60,906 bases of DNA from the NCBI RefSeq assembly GCF_025399195.1, contig NW_026252174.1, forward strand, positions 1 through 60,906, given 5' to 3'. Position 1 is the stretch's first letter. The number at the start of each line of letters is the position of its first letter. The stretch is from Umbelopsis ramanniana AG (lineage: Eukaryota > Mucoromycota > Umbelopsidomycetes > Umbelopsidales > Umbelopsidaceae). The notes below the pieces were generated by a model, which saw only the letters and a program-made list of their open reading frames with translations, did not search any database and was not told the DNA's origin. A program made the position numbers and the translations under genes. Positions 21,543-33,315 of this stretch are shown here, in pieces.

Positions 21543-23769
21543 CTACCAATCCTCTTCATCTTCTTTCCAGTCTGCCCACTCTTGGCTCTTGCGGTCATTG
21601 ACCGGCTTCATAGGGATGGAGTTTGGTTTCGTATTGGTGGTCTTCTTGGTTCCTGCCAGCTTTAAGCCTCGAGTCGCCGGTTTAGATTCCGGTGCCTCAT
21701 CGATGGCTGGTGACATATCAACGGCCCATTCCGAAGTGGTATTCGATAAATTTTGACTACCGGCAACTCCATCTGTGTACAATCCCATTAGTTACACAAT
21801 GACATCGCAGTACAAAAAAGCACAAAATATGGAAAGTGGGCTTTTTTAGCTAAGCCTGGCGGGTGGTCAGACCAGCTTGAAGGCTAGTCGGATACAGCCG
21901 CAGCCAAGCCGACCAAACCAAAGCATGGCCCTAGTCATAAAAAAAATAAAAAAATAAAGAAGATTATTTACCTGTCGTGTTCAACTAAATGAGGAGAAAC
22001 AAATGTATAAGTTGAAAAACCCAGACGAGGGGTAAGCAATAGGACTCCAAAAAATTGAACTTACTGGTAAGTGGCTGTAATTTCCATGAGGGCTCTGACG
22101 TCCAGTAAGCTTTTGCACGCCCTAGGTAATAAAGAAGAAAAAGGGAATTGTTTAAAAATAGTAGACAGAGAACGTGGAAGGATTTAGAAACTAAGGTCAC
22201 CTGAACGATAGTATCGCGAGATCGCTTAACAACCAAAAGTCCAACAATGCCAACGCCAGCGATGAGAAGTGCACCTTGATATTTAACATATCCAGTAGGA
22301 GGAATAGTTTTAGTTGTTCCAAACCCTGTGCTGTCGGCATCGTTATCATCAGCTGTATTGGCTTCCGATGCCTTGTCATCTTCCATGTCGGAAGTGCCGG
22401 TGTACTTGGTGGGGACAACTTCCTCCTTATCCAAAGGATCTTCATCAATGTCATCACTGTCGCTTCCAGTTTGAGGTAGTTTGACATCGTCTTCCTTATC
22501 CTCTTCTGGTTCAACTTTTTCATCGGGGAAAATGTCTTCCTTGTCCTCATCGACTTCATTGTCGGTACCATCAAAGAGTTCGCCGGTTTTGAGTCCATCA
22601 TCCTCAGTGTCGTCATCAACGTCAGCTCCATCATCGTTGTCAATGTCGGCATCAGCTGCAGTATCTTCTTTATCGTTTGTGTCAAAACCTTCCTCATCAT
22701 CTGCCGGCTCTTCGTCACTAACTTCTTTGTTGTCACCGTTTTCCAGGTCGTCATCAGTGGAATCGCCAGTTTCATCTTCATTGGCATCGTCCAAACTATC
22801 AGGACTGTCCTCGCCGATGTCTTCTTCAGTACCATTTTCATCAGTGCTATCGTCCAAACCATCAACACCTGTTCCGTTTTCGTCGACATTAGAATCCACT
22901 TCATCTTCTAATCCAAAAATGTCGTCGTTGATGGTGTTTGTCTCTTCATCAACGGAAAGACCAGTACCTTCTTCGTCCGTGTTATCTTCATCGTCATCGG
23001 TCGATGGAGAAGTAGCTTCGTCGCTGTTGTCAATATCATAAATATCATCTGCAGGAGGTGCTGATTCCTCATTGTCATCAGTACCAACGACATACTTGGC
23101 CGGGTCAATATCGTTGTTTACATCTTCTGAGTTGTCGAGGTCGTCATGGGCGGTGTCATCTTCGTTATCAACAGTCTCTTCCTTGTCAGATGTTTCTTTA
23201 TCAGCTTCTTCCAAATCAATATCCTCCTTGTTACTGCCGGAAGGAGAGTCTTCGATGTCTTGATCAGTGTTGTCGCCGTCAAATGGGAAGTCTTCAGAGC
23301 CAGCATCAAGAGCATCAGAAACTTTATCCTCAGCTGTGGAGGCTGGGCTCTCCGAGTCATCTCCTTCGTTGTCACCAGGAGTAGGATTATCAAAAGTGTC
23401 GATGGCGTTGTCATCAGAATTGGGATCGTCCAAGCTATCTTCAAGCGAACTATCATCCAAGGTCTCGAGTTCTGCTACATCGTCTTTAGGGTCTTCACCG
23501 ATCTCGTCAGTAGCCAAGGTATCTTCATTATCTTCATCTAATGAAGAATCTTCACCCGTTGCAGAGAATTCATCGAATGCATCTTCTTCATCTGGTGAGA
23601 ATCCGTCTTCATCTTTGTTTACAGTATTTTTTGGAGATTCGGGAGCATCCAGGCTGCTAGCCAGTTCTGAACCTGTAGGAGGGTATGGAGGATAAGCTTG
23701 CACTGTTGCAAGCAGAGTAATGAACGTAAGGGCTAAGAGCACCAATGACTTTGACAATCTTAGGTGCAT
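21543..23769 (-). CDS. very acidic type I membrane protein with 13-nt microexon
   Basis: Exons 22201-23769, 22065-22121, 21972-21984 and 21543-21772, giving 622 residues. The N terminus is a clear signal peptide (basic, then LVLLALTFITLLATVQA). Residues about 25-490 are built almost only of Asp, Glu, Ser, Thr, Asn and Gly, with repeated SLD/DDxxD/DENGT-like units. A membrane helix follows (GALLIAGVGIVGLLVVKR, about 500-517), then a cytosolic tail of about 100 residues ending EWADWKEDEEDW. The tail is built from three small exons, one only 13 nt (LNTT plus one base); all junctions are GT-AG and close in frame. The layout suggests a cell-surface or organelle lumen protein with a charged, perhaps cation-binding ectodomain. 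No family is recognised. Confidence 0.75.
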
Positions 23770-23935
23770 TTGAAGACGAAATAAAGGAAAGACAGCTTAG
23801 CGAGACTTCAGTGCGGTTCGTTGCACAAATTAACAGCGCCAAATTCATTCAGGTCGGTCCCTGCACGTGGATTTTCTATAAAAAAATCTTTTTTTTTATT
23901 GTCCACTTGGTGGCTAAAATCTCGGGTCGGACTTG

Positions 23936-25036
23936 CTACTCTTCATCATCATCGTCGATAAAAGCATGCTCTTCATCATTTCCAAGACCATGGTATTGCT
24001 GGTTGCTAGAGGAGTTACCTCGTAGGCTGGTGCGAGATCTTGCCGACTGCAGGAAGCCGAAAATGTAACCTCCAAGAATTAAAGTCATATCTTTTACCCA
24101 GTCATAAACGAGGTACCAAAAATCGTAATGAGGAATTTGTTGCATGCCTGTTGCTTTCTTGGCAAACCTATTGTAGAGAATGCCTCCGATCAGGTATCCG
24201 AAAACCCCCACCCAAATACTGAAATTTCATGATGAGTAAAAGTGATATCATCACAAAACATGAATTGCTCTGCTTACATGGTCCATATCGTCGTCCACAC
24301 TCCACCAGATTGTGTCGCTTGGCGTACAGGACAAGCGGCGGGCGTACGCCACTCGAACCAGTAATAACAATCCCTAGGTTGTGCTATCAAAATAGGCGTG
24401 CCCTAGTACAGACTGTGCGTTAGCCCTTCCATCCTAAGCTGCCCTTTTATCATCACATCCACTAACCATGTCGGTAACACCTCGATCGCAAATGAAAGAT
24501 ACTAGCGTAGATCTCCTAACGTCACCATCGCGGGGACATTGCTGACCGTTGGTATATTCTATCATCAATTTGTCGCCCCGTATGAACGGCGTGTTGCTGT
24601 ACTCCCTAGTGTAATTAGGTTAAGTAACTTTGTTGTAAATAGAAAGGCAATGGATCCAAAAATAAAAGCCATATGTTACCCGATGTTATATCCTTTGCTT
24701 TCTGATTTTTCTTTGGTAAAGGCTCCTACTCGTTCGGGTCGCATCAACCCGGTTGATTTATCTTGTAATTCGTCGCATATGTTCAGTCTGTATTCTAAAC
24801 TACTATCAGGGTCATAGAAGGTCCAATCCATCTCTCTATCATCAGAGCCAATAGCATGTTAATGAAAGAGTTATGTCATGTTTGTAAAGTGATGAAGCTT
24901 ACCCTTGTGATTTCTTAAGAGGAGACAAGTCATAAAGATTGCCTTTGGAGTCTCTGGTTTGACATGGGTCCAAATCTTGCGCCAGTACAGAGCAAGCAAC
25001 TGCAATGAAGCTCGAAATCCAGGCAATGGTTCGCAT
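23936..25036 (-). CDS. M6P-receptor-homology membrane protein, Atg27/Mrl1-like
   Basis: Exons 24903-25036, 24680-24835, 24467-24605, 24278-24402 and 23936-24218, giving 278 residues. A signal peptide (IAWISSFIAVACSVLAQ) is followed by the cysteine-rich MRH domain: PCQTRDSKGNLYDLSPL, NICDEL, YTNGQQCP, RRSTLVSFICD and CYYWFEWRTPAACP. Next are a membrane helix (TIIWVGVFGYLIGGILYNRF) and an acidic cytosolic tail (IDDDDEE end). This is the plan of cation-dependent mannose-6-phosphate receptors, yeast Mrl1 and Atg27, which sort cargo between Golgi, endosome and vacuole or serve Atg9 traffic. Among these I cannot decide; the RYNRF/IPHYDFW membrane-proximal region is shared by Atg27-type and CD-MPR-type proteins. 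Every junction restores conserved sequence. Confidence 0.88.
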
Positions 25037-25425
25037 GGTGAATCTGAGGTCAGCGCACCGCTGGTCACATTTTTGAATTTGTATAAGCGCAGCTTTTTTT
25101 TTTTTTTCCTCCTGCGACAAAGTAATTTTTCTCGCCTCTGCCTGCCAATATGAAAGGCCGTTCTTCGTATATCCTTAAACCAAGTGATATTTCTACTCAC
25201 TGCTCCGTCATCAAAACACACACAACAGCATAGTTGCTAACTAGAAACTTTAGAACGATATGAATGGCTATAAGCAATTAAAAAAAAAAAAAAAAAAGGT
25301 AGAAAAAAAAATATTTAATAAAACTATCAAGAAAAAATGGAGAAACAGGGAATAAGTAGTACCCACGAATTTACAGGATGAAGGAACTGAGAAAACATAG
25401 CGCTGCTGACCAAAAAATGAGTAAA
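25037..25425. other. spacer with poly(A)/poly(T) tracts
   Basis: Contains a T run (25091-25107), an A run (about 25280-25297) and a second A-rich run. It is the promoter of the MRH gene and the 3' flank of H2A.Z. No gene seen. Confidence 0.5.
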
Positions 25426-25886
25426 TTACACCTTCTTTTGACCCTTGGTCTTCCCGATGAGACTCTTGTGAATATGCGGAAGCACACCACCTCCAGCAAT
25501 GGTAGCCTTGATCAATGAATCCAACTCTTCGTCACCACGGATAGCAAGCTGAAGATGCCGAGGTGTAATACGCTTGACTTTGAGGTCCTTGGTTGCATTA
25601 CCAGCCAATTCCAGAACTTCTGCTGTTAAATATTCCAAAATAGCTGCAGAATATACCGCAGCCTTGGCTCCCACACGTGCATTGTTTCGGCTCCTCTCCT
25701 TCAAATAACGATGAATACGACCAACGGGGAACTAGATTTGAGGAATGAGGTTTAAGGGCTTCGTTTGACACACCTAGTGGTTCCTGTTCATTCGCCAAAA
25801 TTGAAACATACCTGAAGTCCGGCTCTAGCAGACTGTGACAATGCTGGTGCCTTTTCTCTTTTTCCTAGTTCAGGAGCTTTATCCGC
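25426..25886 (-). CDS. HTZ1: histone H2A.Z variant, first exon not found
   Basis: Exons 25812-25886 and 25426-25731 encode [25 protein letters not shown], then [27 protein letters not shown] to the end GKTKGQKKV. The docking region ([21 protein letters not shown]-like, here [17 protein letters not shown]) and [11 protein letters not shown] mark the H2A.Z variant rather than canonical H2A. H2A.Z replaces H2A at promoters through the SWR1 complex. The reading begins at an AG acceptor (25887-25888) in phase 0, so one upstream exon with the start ATG and the lysine/glycine tail is missing. I could not place it: the nearest ATG with a GT donor (about 25953) is in the wrong phase. A start exon consisting of ATG alone further upstream is possible. 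Confidence 0.9.
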
Positions 25887-26956
25887 CTATCAAGGAAGTA
25901 TACGTGTTAATCTACACTGTGATCGTATTCGGTGAGTGAGTGGTACCAGTCATATCGGCATAAAAAAATAAAGTTGATCTATCGTCCTAAAAACGCGTAA
26001 ATGTACGCGTTTTAGCGTGTCGGGCTCGCACATAACAATTCAATGAGGTTGATTCGGAGCATTCGCACGACCATTGTTGTCAAAAAAGTTACAGTAGGCT
26101 ATTTCCACCATGTTTGGTCGAATGGGACTGCAGGTTGTAAAGTCGCAAAGGCATTTGAATTCAAGTCGCAAGGGCAATAAAATATTTCCACACCAGTGTA
26201 TTCCAGCCCCCTTTCTTTCTGTCATTATGCAAAATACAAAGATTCGTACCATTGTCAAGGTTGTGGAGGAAGGTGAAGATAGAGCGAAAACGATACCTGC
26301 AGAGTGGAACGGTCCTTGTGATGCGTGTGACAAGCGGCGGTTGAAAATCATATACATCACCCTTGGAATGCAATTTGACTTGAATCAGGGAAATTATGAA
26401 ACGGCTTGGGGCCGATCACTGGGGTCTTGCCAAACAATTCCCGAAACGAAAAGGTTGGCGAGTGAACGCTACATTTTGGCAATAATAACTTTTAGTCAGC
26501 GTAAAAGAACAATTTTCAATATTAATGGCACTTATCGGTAGATCACCTTTTCTTCGCCATTGAAGCGCTTACATCGTTTCTTAAACATAAGCGCTCGAAT
26601 TGCCATTTTTGGAAGTCTATGACTGGAGGCGGTGATCAATAACTTGATCAAGTTTCAAAACCCTGTCATTCTTTCAAGGGTGAATCGTCTGTAGAGGAAA
26701 ATGCTGGCACCATTGCTTTATTTCGATTCGATTTTATCACTGCAATTTCGTTGTAGTAGAGAGCTTGCGTATCTAGACCTCGCCAACATTTGTTCTATTG
26801 TGGGGCCTAATTCTGGATAGAGAACGTCATTGTCACGGTGAGATCAATGTGACGTACTAGTGCCATCGAAATCAAGTACATAACCATTTCAATTCGCAAT
26901 CACCTTCTCTTCACGAGAATTCCTTTTTTTCATCTCTACATCGCCCCAAATTAAAC
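25887..26956. other. divergent promoter region, H2A.Z and Ish1-like genes
   Basis: About 1.07 kb between two genes pointing apart. It should contain the first exon of H2A.Z, which I could not identify. A 143-codon frame at 26110-26541 (+) has no recognisable domain. The sequence ACGCGTAAATGTACGCGTTTTAGCGTG (about 25992-26018) is rich in ACGCG, the core of the MluI cell-cycle box used by MBF; that would suit a histone promoter. Confidence 0.4.
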
Positions 26957-28665
26957 ATGAAAGTCAACAGATATTTTCTCATTGCTCTGGTGCTCACCGT
27001 CATGACCTCTATGGCAGGTAAGTGTTGTTTTGATCCAGAAACATTGGGCCATGTCGTTTCATGATACTTAATCTTTATCTCTCAGCCGCTGAAGACGTCT
27101 CAGGATGGAGCACAAGCCAACTCAAGGAATGGTTGGACGAGCACAAGATTTCATACAACAAAAAGACCGATCACAGCGGTTACATCGATCTTGTTAAGCA
27201 GTACCAGGATACTGCAGCAAAGACCTACGATTACTACGGTCAAAAGATCGATTTCATCACCAACGATGTACAAAGCAAGTTGGCTGCCAACAAGGAGACA
27301 TCAGAGGCCAATGTAGATTATATTACCTCGGAAATTCGACGATATCTTCGAACTGCAGAGTTGCAAGGTGAATTGACTTGGGAGAGTATTCAGGGAGCTT
27401 TGAATAAAGCCCGAAAGGACGTTCTTAAACAGAAGGCTGCCACGACTCAACAGTGGGATTCTATTGTCAACAATGTCAGCAATGCCTACCAACGTCAAAA
27501 CTTTATGCAACGGTTCTTCACCCGTGACACTGCCTCCAGCGCTTGGTTCAACCAAGTCGGAGATCACCTTCGTCAACAAGGATCATTAACTGCCGATAAT
27601 GTCAACCATATCGTCAGTTTGGTTCGTGAACGTGTGAGCTCTGTAGCTGACTGGTCGCAAGACAAGGCTTCCCAAGATAAAACATGGTTCCAACAGCTCA
27701 AGAAGGATTTGGAAAAGAATAGCAACATGACGCAAGAGCAAATCTCAGCCGCCCTCTCATCGGTTGAGGCTGACTATAACTCTTATAAGGCCTTCGCTAT
27801 CGATTATGCTAATGGAGTGTATGATAATACTCAAGCTTTTGTTCAGCAAGTCAAGGAGAAACTTCAGCAAACTGGAGAACTCACTCAAGCCAAGATCAAT
27901 GATATCACCACTGACTTGCAAAACCGATTTTCCGATTTCCATTGGTTCTGGCAAAAGGAACCTGAGCCCAAGACTTACTTTGAACAAATGCGTGAAGACC
28001 TCCTCGCTCGCAAGGATGCTGGTGTAGATCAGGTCAACAGCGTTATCGGCTTGATCTCCTCCACTTTTGATGAGTACGTGGCCACCGTCCGAAACTACGT
28101 CAATCCTACCCCCACCGATATTGCTGGTCACGTCAGATCAGCTGCCTCTTCCATTTCTTCCCAGTATTCTTCTGCCTCTGTATCTAGATCCAAGGCTGCT
28201 GAGTGGGCCAGCACCACATCTGCTGCCTCATCTGCTGTCTCTGTTGCTTCATCTGCTGCTGCATCGGCTACCGACGCCGCAGCATCGTCCGCTTCATCCC
28301 TCGTCAATGCCGTCACTTCCCCTATCGGCAGCACTTATGCTAAAGCCACTGACGCAGCTCAAGGCTGGCAATCTCAGGCAACCGATGACATCAACAGTTT
28401 TGTCAAAGAGACTGAACAACAAATGATCAACGCCAAGGAGTACTCGCAATCCCAGATCAACTGGCTTAAGGAGTACCTTAATAACAACTTCCATGACAAG
28501 AAGTCCGTCAGCGAAAAGGATATCAACGATGCTACCAACACCATCCGCAACTACTTTTCCTCAGACAAGCCTGAGAACAAGAAGGATGATGAGGCACTTG
28601 TCGACCACATTAAGGCTGGTTTGGAGTCGTGGAAGAACAAGTTGTATCGCAAGGACGAGTTGTAA
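26957..28665 (+). CDS. Ish1/Msc1-like lumenal protein ending in KDEL
   Basis: Exons 26957-27017 and 27086-28665, giving 546 residues. The first exon encodes a signal peptide (RYFLIALVLTVMTSMAA). The mature protein starts with an Ish1/LEM-like motif (GWSTSQLKEWLDEHKISYNK) and continues with a series of related helical units, each with an aromatic plus acidic/glutamine pattern (for example TWFQQLKKDLEK, AFVQQVKEKLQ, TYFEQMREDLL). An Ala/Ser-rich linker (about 395-445) separates these from two more units. The last four residues are KDEL, a classical ER-retrieval signal. Ish1 of fission yeast is a stress-induced nuclear-envelope protein and Msc1 of budding yeast is an ER/nuclear-envelope homologue. 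The signal peptide plus KDEL argue for residence in the ER or perinuclear lumen. There is no transmembrane helix. Confidence 0.82.
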
Positions 28666-29093
28666 ATAAGAAGGTTTTAACCAACATGACATAACAAAAC
28701 AAAACAAAAAAACACAGAGGATATGTATATAGTACTTTGCATCATTCAAATGTTCCAATTTTTTTTCTTCTAAACAATAAGAATATCCTTCTGGTCTTTG
28801 GTTTATACCTTAACTTGTGCGCGCCCATCAATGAAATTTACATGCAATATGCATTGATTGACCCATCCAAAGAGTCATCAATTGTAGTTGTCCCATTTTA
28901 AATGACAAAAAAAAACCCCCTCCCTCATATCAATAAATCACCTTATTATTTTATGCCTATGATGAGAGATATTGTATATTGGTGGCAATGTGTGCGGAAG
29001 GAAAGGAGGAGCTGTTACTGAACTGACAAACGGAAACACAATTGGGAAATAAAAAGATTGAGGAAATGCAAAATGTAGCTATGGTAAGTTAGG
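28666..29093. other. 3' spacer between converging genes
   Basis: Between the Ish1-like gene (+) and the Kin4-like kinase (-). Contains A-rich and C-rich short runs (for example AAAAAAAAACCCCC near 28908). No gene seen. Confidence 0.5.
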
Positions 29094-32000
29094 TTAGGAT
29101 GCCTCTGTTGGTGTAGGAGTGGATGGCTCTAGGGCAGGTTGATGCTGTTGTTTTGTATCAGGTTGCTTGGTGAATGTAGGTAAGATTTCACCCTTAGACT
29201 TCAAATCCAACATTTCTAGCAGCTTTTGGTATAAGAACTTGTATGCCCAGACATTGCCACGCAGACGGCTGATATCGACAATGTAAATGCCGGGTAGATT
29301 TTTGAGTCTGCATATTTCCACCATGAATCGAACTTCTTCTCCAGAATCCGTTTGTGGATCACCGTACATAGGCTCAATACGCTCAGGTGGGGGACTAGGG
29401 TATATGGTAGTGAGCTCGGGTATACTTGAGATGACGGAGGTGGAGTTGGGAGGCTCTTCTTCGCTACTGGTTCGGTGCATGCTGTGGATACTCTCGCGAC
29501 TGGGGTTTTGAGCACTGGCTCGACGTAACAAGGATCGAAGAGTACTTCCGCTACTCATCTTTCTTCGACTATCTGCTTCGAGGTTAGCCTTAAGCCCTTT
29601 GGACTTTCGCTTATTTCGAACACACTTGACTTTGTAATCCCCTTCCACTTTCACCACGAGTCCCATATTGGTCAAACATTGCTTGACTTCTACAAACACT
29701 TCAAATGGTGGTCGTGACGTGAGCGCTTGTTGATCGACTACTCCGTTATACACTTTGAGCTTAGCGTCGGCTGCCAACTGTAGTTCGTTTTTAGACATCG
29801 TCTTGAGTTGTTTGTTCATGCCCGGTGGCTGTGGTGTTAATGGCGGACGATCAAAATTGATTTCATCGCTTCTGCCTGGGTTACGCTCCACCGGAGAGAC
29901 TAGCATTTGAAAAAAAAAAAAAATGATGTGTTAGACAATCAAGGACGGTAGACATGAGTGCATCGCTTTCACTCATTTGAAAAAGAAAAAAAAAGGACGA
30001 CTCACCATGGGCTTTCTTTCGGAACCATTCCATAAAACCCTTACTCTTGGGCTTTTGGTCTAGGGCCACAGGTCGTTCTGATAGCGAAGGAACTAAACTC
30101 ACGGCACCCCATTTGGTAACTTGCTCGGCGGGACCCTTTGGTGGTCCGTTGACAACCAATCTAACGGTTTGTGAGTTTCCTACGGGTCGAACGGAACTGT
30201 CCCGACGTGCTCGGGGAGCCGGTGCCATGTCATCGTCTAAATCACTTGTGGGTCGGGTCAAAAGACTGAGGGCTTTTCTTCGGGTACCCCGCGCAAACAG
30301 ACTGGACGATGCTTGCGAGGATGGTTTGGTTCCTGTTGAACGAGCAGACATAGGTGTATCAGGTTTTGGCTGCATAACGAATGAGACGGTTCGGGTACTG
30401 TCATTATTTGGCGTGGTACTATTTGTAGTAGTAGTAGTAGCTACGCCAGCGCTTTGACTACGTTGCATACTGGATAAAAATCGAGATTGAAGGATGGAGG
30501 TAGGGACGGCAGATGCACGTCTCGAATCTGAATGCTGTTGTGTATTGGATTGTTGTTCGGGATCTTTCATGGCTATATCACTGGAGGATATAATATCAGG
30601 TAATTCTTTTTCTATCGTGCCTGACACTTGCGCAGGTGGATTGTCAAATTGTTGTGTGGTTTCCATGTCCATCGAGAGAGTTTTTTCTGGGCTGGTTATT
30701 TCGCTTCTGTCTACCTCCAAGGGTGTTTGATAAACACTGACTGGAGTCTCTGTCTTGTCGCTCAGTAAAGGTTGCTGGTGCACCGCATTCAGGTTGGCTT
30801 CTAGAGAGTTTTCTTGAATTTCCATTGCATCGGCGTAATTGGATTCAGGGCTAGACGGTACGTGATGATCTTCTAAACTTATACCAGAAACATTCATCAT
30901 ATCATCACCCTCGCTAATGGCCAACCCTTGGGTTTCATCGGATGGAACGACTTGTACTTCTTCCTCCGTCTTTTCGTCTGAGGCTTCGGTACGGTTGGTC
31001 ACAGGGGTGGCTCTTTCCACCGCATCCATAGCATCAGCCTCAAGTTGATCCAAAGTGGTATCGAAGAGGTCACGATAGTCTTTTAACCATCGATGTTTCA
31101 TAATGTCCTCAATAGAGCAACGCTTTCGAGGATCGGGCACCAGCATAATACGCAGAAGATCACGAGCATCCGAGCCAATATGAGAGGGAAACATCAATGG
31201 AGTATTGAGAATATAGCGATACAATAGGTTGATGTTTTCGCCATCGGGGTTTGCGGGGTCGTCGTCAAAAGGTAAATAACCACAAAGCATGGCATACAAG
31301 ATAACGCCACATGACCAAATATCGACGGCCGAACCAACATAAAGTCCATCACTGACCACCAACTCCGGAGCAGCATAGCACGGACTTCCACAGGATGTTG
31401 CCATCAAGTCATCTTTGGTGGCAGCAAATTGATTTGCGAACCCAAAATCCGTGATAATGACATTCCGATGTCGGTCCAGCAGCAAGTTTTCCTTTTTTGA
31501 GTAGCAAGGTTGATTGTTAGTCTTCTTTTTTAGTTTGATAACGCGTGGCGCCGATACCGTGCAGCGCAGCGCTGATCCATTTTTTTTACAACGTACCAGC
31601 TTTAGATCACGATGCACAATGTGCTTTTCATGCATGTAACGCACTCCACTAATTAACTGGGCAAATAATCGTTTGGCATCCTTTTCTTTGAGGTATCTGC
31701 GAGCAAGAATATACTCGAAAAGTTCTCCGCCTGTATGAGTATGAATATCAGCGCGGCTTCATAATTAAAATTTTCATCGGACGCTAGTTTACCTGAGGCA
31801 CACTCTAGAATAATGCCAATGTATTTTTCCGTTTCAACAACATCATACAGCTTGACAATGTATGGATGATGCAACACCTGAGAACCCATGTGAGCCATCA
31901 CAATTTAATTAGCCTATCTCGAAAGTCGTTCGAGTCTCTTACTTTCAAAACTGAGATCTCTCTCTGTACTTTGTTTAAACGCGATGAGGACGACCCAATA

Positions 32001-32474
32001 CTTTGCTTTCGAATGAGTTTGATAGCGACCTTTGAAAATAAAATAAACGATATTGGTCAAATTCTTCAATCGATTTCCAAATCATGAAAATTCATATCTA
32101 ACCTCCTGGCCAGTTTCCGAGTGTATGGCTAGTTTGACTTTTCCAAATTCACCTTCTCCCAGGGTTTGCAGCATAACATAGGGGCCAAACATATTATGTC
32201 GTCGTCCGGGGTATCCAGTGCTATGGCGATGATTATGACGGTGTGGTGGTTCAAAATCAGGGACTTCCGACACGGAGAATGCTCGCTGCTGAGGGTATGG
32301 CGTCGGGAAAGCAATGGATGAATCATAGTCCTGGTCGATTGGCAGCGGAGCGTCGTCATCTAGTTGAAAAAATATGGGTAATGGAGATGAGGTGGGTCGT
32401 CTACTCGCCATGATGTCCTCGGGAGAGAGTGATGGAGAAGGTGGCAAATCACACGCCAAGGGATGAATCGCCAT
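29094..32474 (-). CDS. Kin4/Frk1-like Ser/Thr protein kinase with KA1-type end
   Basis: Exons 32103-32474, 31943-32029, 31793-31877, 31597-31730, 30006-31491 and 29094-29899, giving 989 residues. The kinase domain covers about 100-365: glycine loop [19 protein letters not shown] (ATP lysine), [18 protein letters not shown] hinge, HRDLKLENLLL catalytic loop (intron between L and E), DFGFANQF, and [12 protein letters not shown]. The inserted segment [21 protein letters not shown] is typical of the Kin4/Frk1/Ppk1 group. A disordered Ser/Thr-rich region follows, then a C-terminal KA1-like fold ([16 protein letters not shown] ... [28 protein letters not shown]). Kin4 enforces the spindle-position checkpoint in budding yeast; in other fungi the group acts in septation and growth control. 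The six exons close in frame and interrupt conserved motifs cleanly. Confidence 0.9.
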
Positions 32475-33315
32475 AGGCTCTTCTTAGTTGGTGTTGAAAA
32501 ATAAAGAAAAAGGCACGGGGTTTAGTCAACTAGTTCGCAGCTTCGTTCTGAATAAAAAGACCGAGAACAGTAATAACAACAATCCAACAAGGTAACACTA
32601 AATATCTTTTTTTTGGCACTCCACACGCTTACAGATTCCCTTTTCTACCTCTTCCTTCCAGCAACGCTCGTTCGTTCAGCTGGGCTCGGACATCAGCATC
32701 AAGTGATCGACGCGGGGCCATTCATGCTACCGAGTCATGTCCTATGGCCAGGAACGGCTGAGCTCGGGGGTAGAAGTCACATCACCCCAGGGTATCCCCC
32801 CCCCTTTCTTACATTGCCTCCACCATTGACTTAAGAAGACATTTAAAGCCCATGTTACAAGATGAAAGTGAGACATTTACAGGTACAATCAGGCTGAGTT
32901 TCGCTCGGCAAAATAATCTGCATTAAAAAACTCGACGTTCTGGTTGGCCCAGCCTTGTCGATCTAGGCTGGCCCTACCGATTCTCGATTTCTTTCTCCCC
33001 CCCCATGGTTGAAATTTTCCTTACAGGGTGTTGCCATGTTAACATAATAGTAATCCCTAAATGCCAACGTTGGGCGGACCTTCAGGAAGAAAATCGGCCA
33101 TTGGAATGGCTTGAACTTAAATTCAAGCTGCTCTACATCCACATTTCCAGCTAAAGACCTGAGTGGAGGACATGACATCATTTGGGTTCGAGTTCGTCCT
33201 CAATTGGTCGGAAAATCGAAGTCTTTCGATCCTGTAGTGGACCAAAGATAGGTTCTGGCTTCTTCTTCTTCCTTTTTTTTCTTTCGACTCCATTCCGATC
33301 ATCTTCAGTTTGAGC
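32475..33315. other. divergent promoter region, kinase and histidine kinase
   Basis: About 840 bp between two genes pointing apart. Contains pyrimidine- and C-rich runs (for example about 32800-32812 and 32995-33004). No gene seen. Confidence 0.5.

Noticed and set aside
22481-23695. long Ser-rich plus-strand frames
   Set aside because: They are the antisense of the Asp/Glu-rich codons of the acidic membrane protein.
26110-26541. 143-codon frame with a CDACDKRR motif like a Zn2Cys6 factor
   Set aside because: Only two cysteines fit; the remaining four are absent and the rest lacks any domain.
33183-33196. GGGTTCGAGTTCG resembling a tRNA B box
   Set aside because: No matching A box or acceptor stem could be folded around it.
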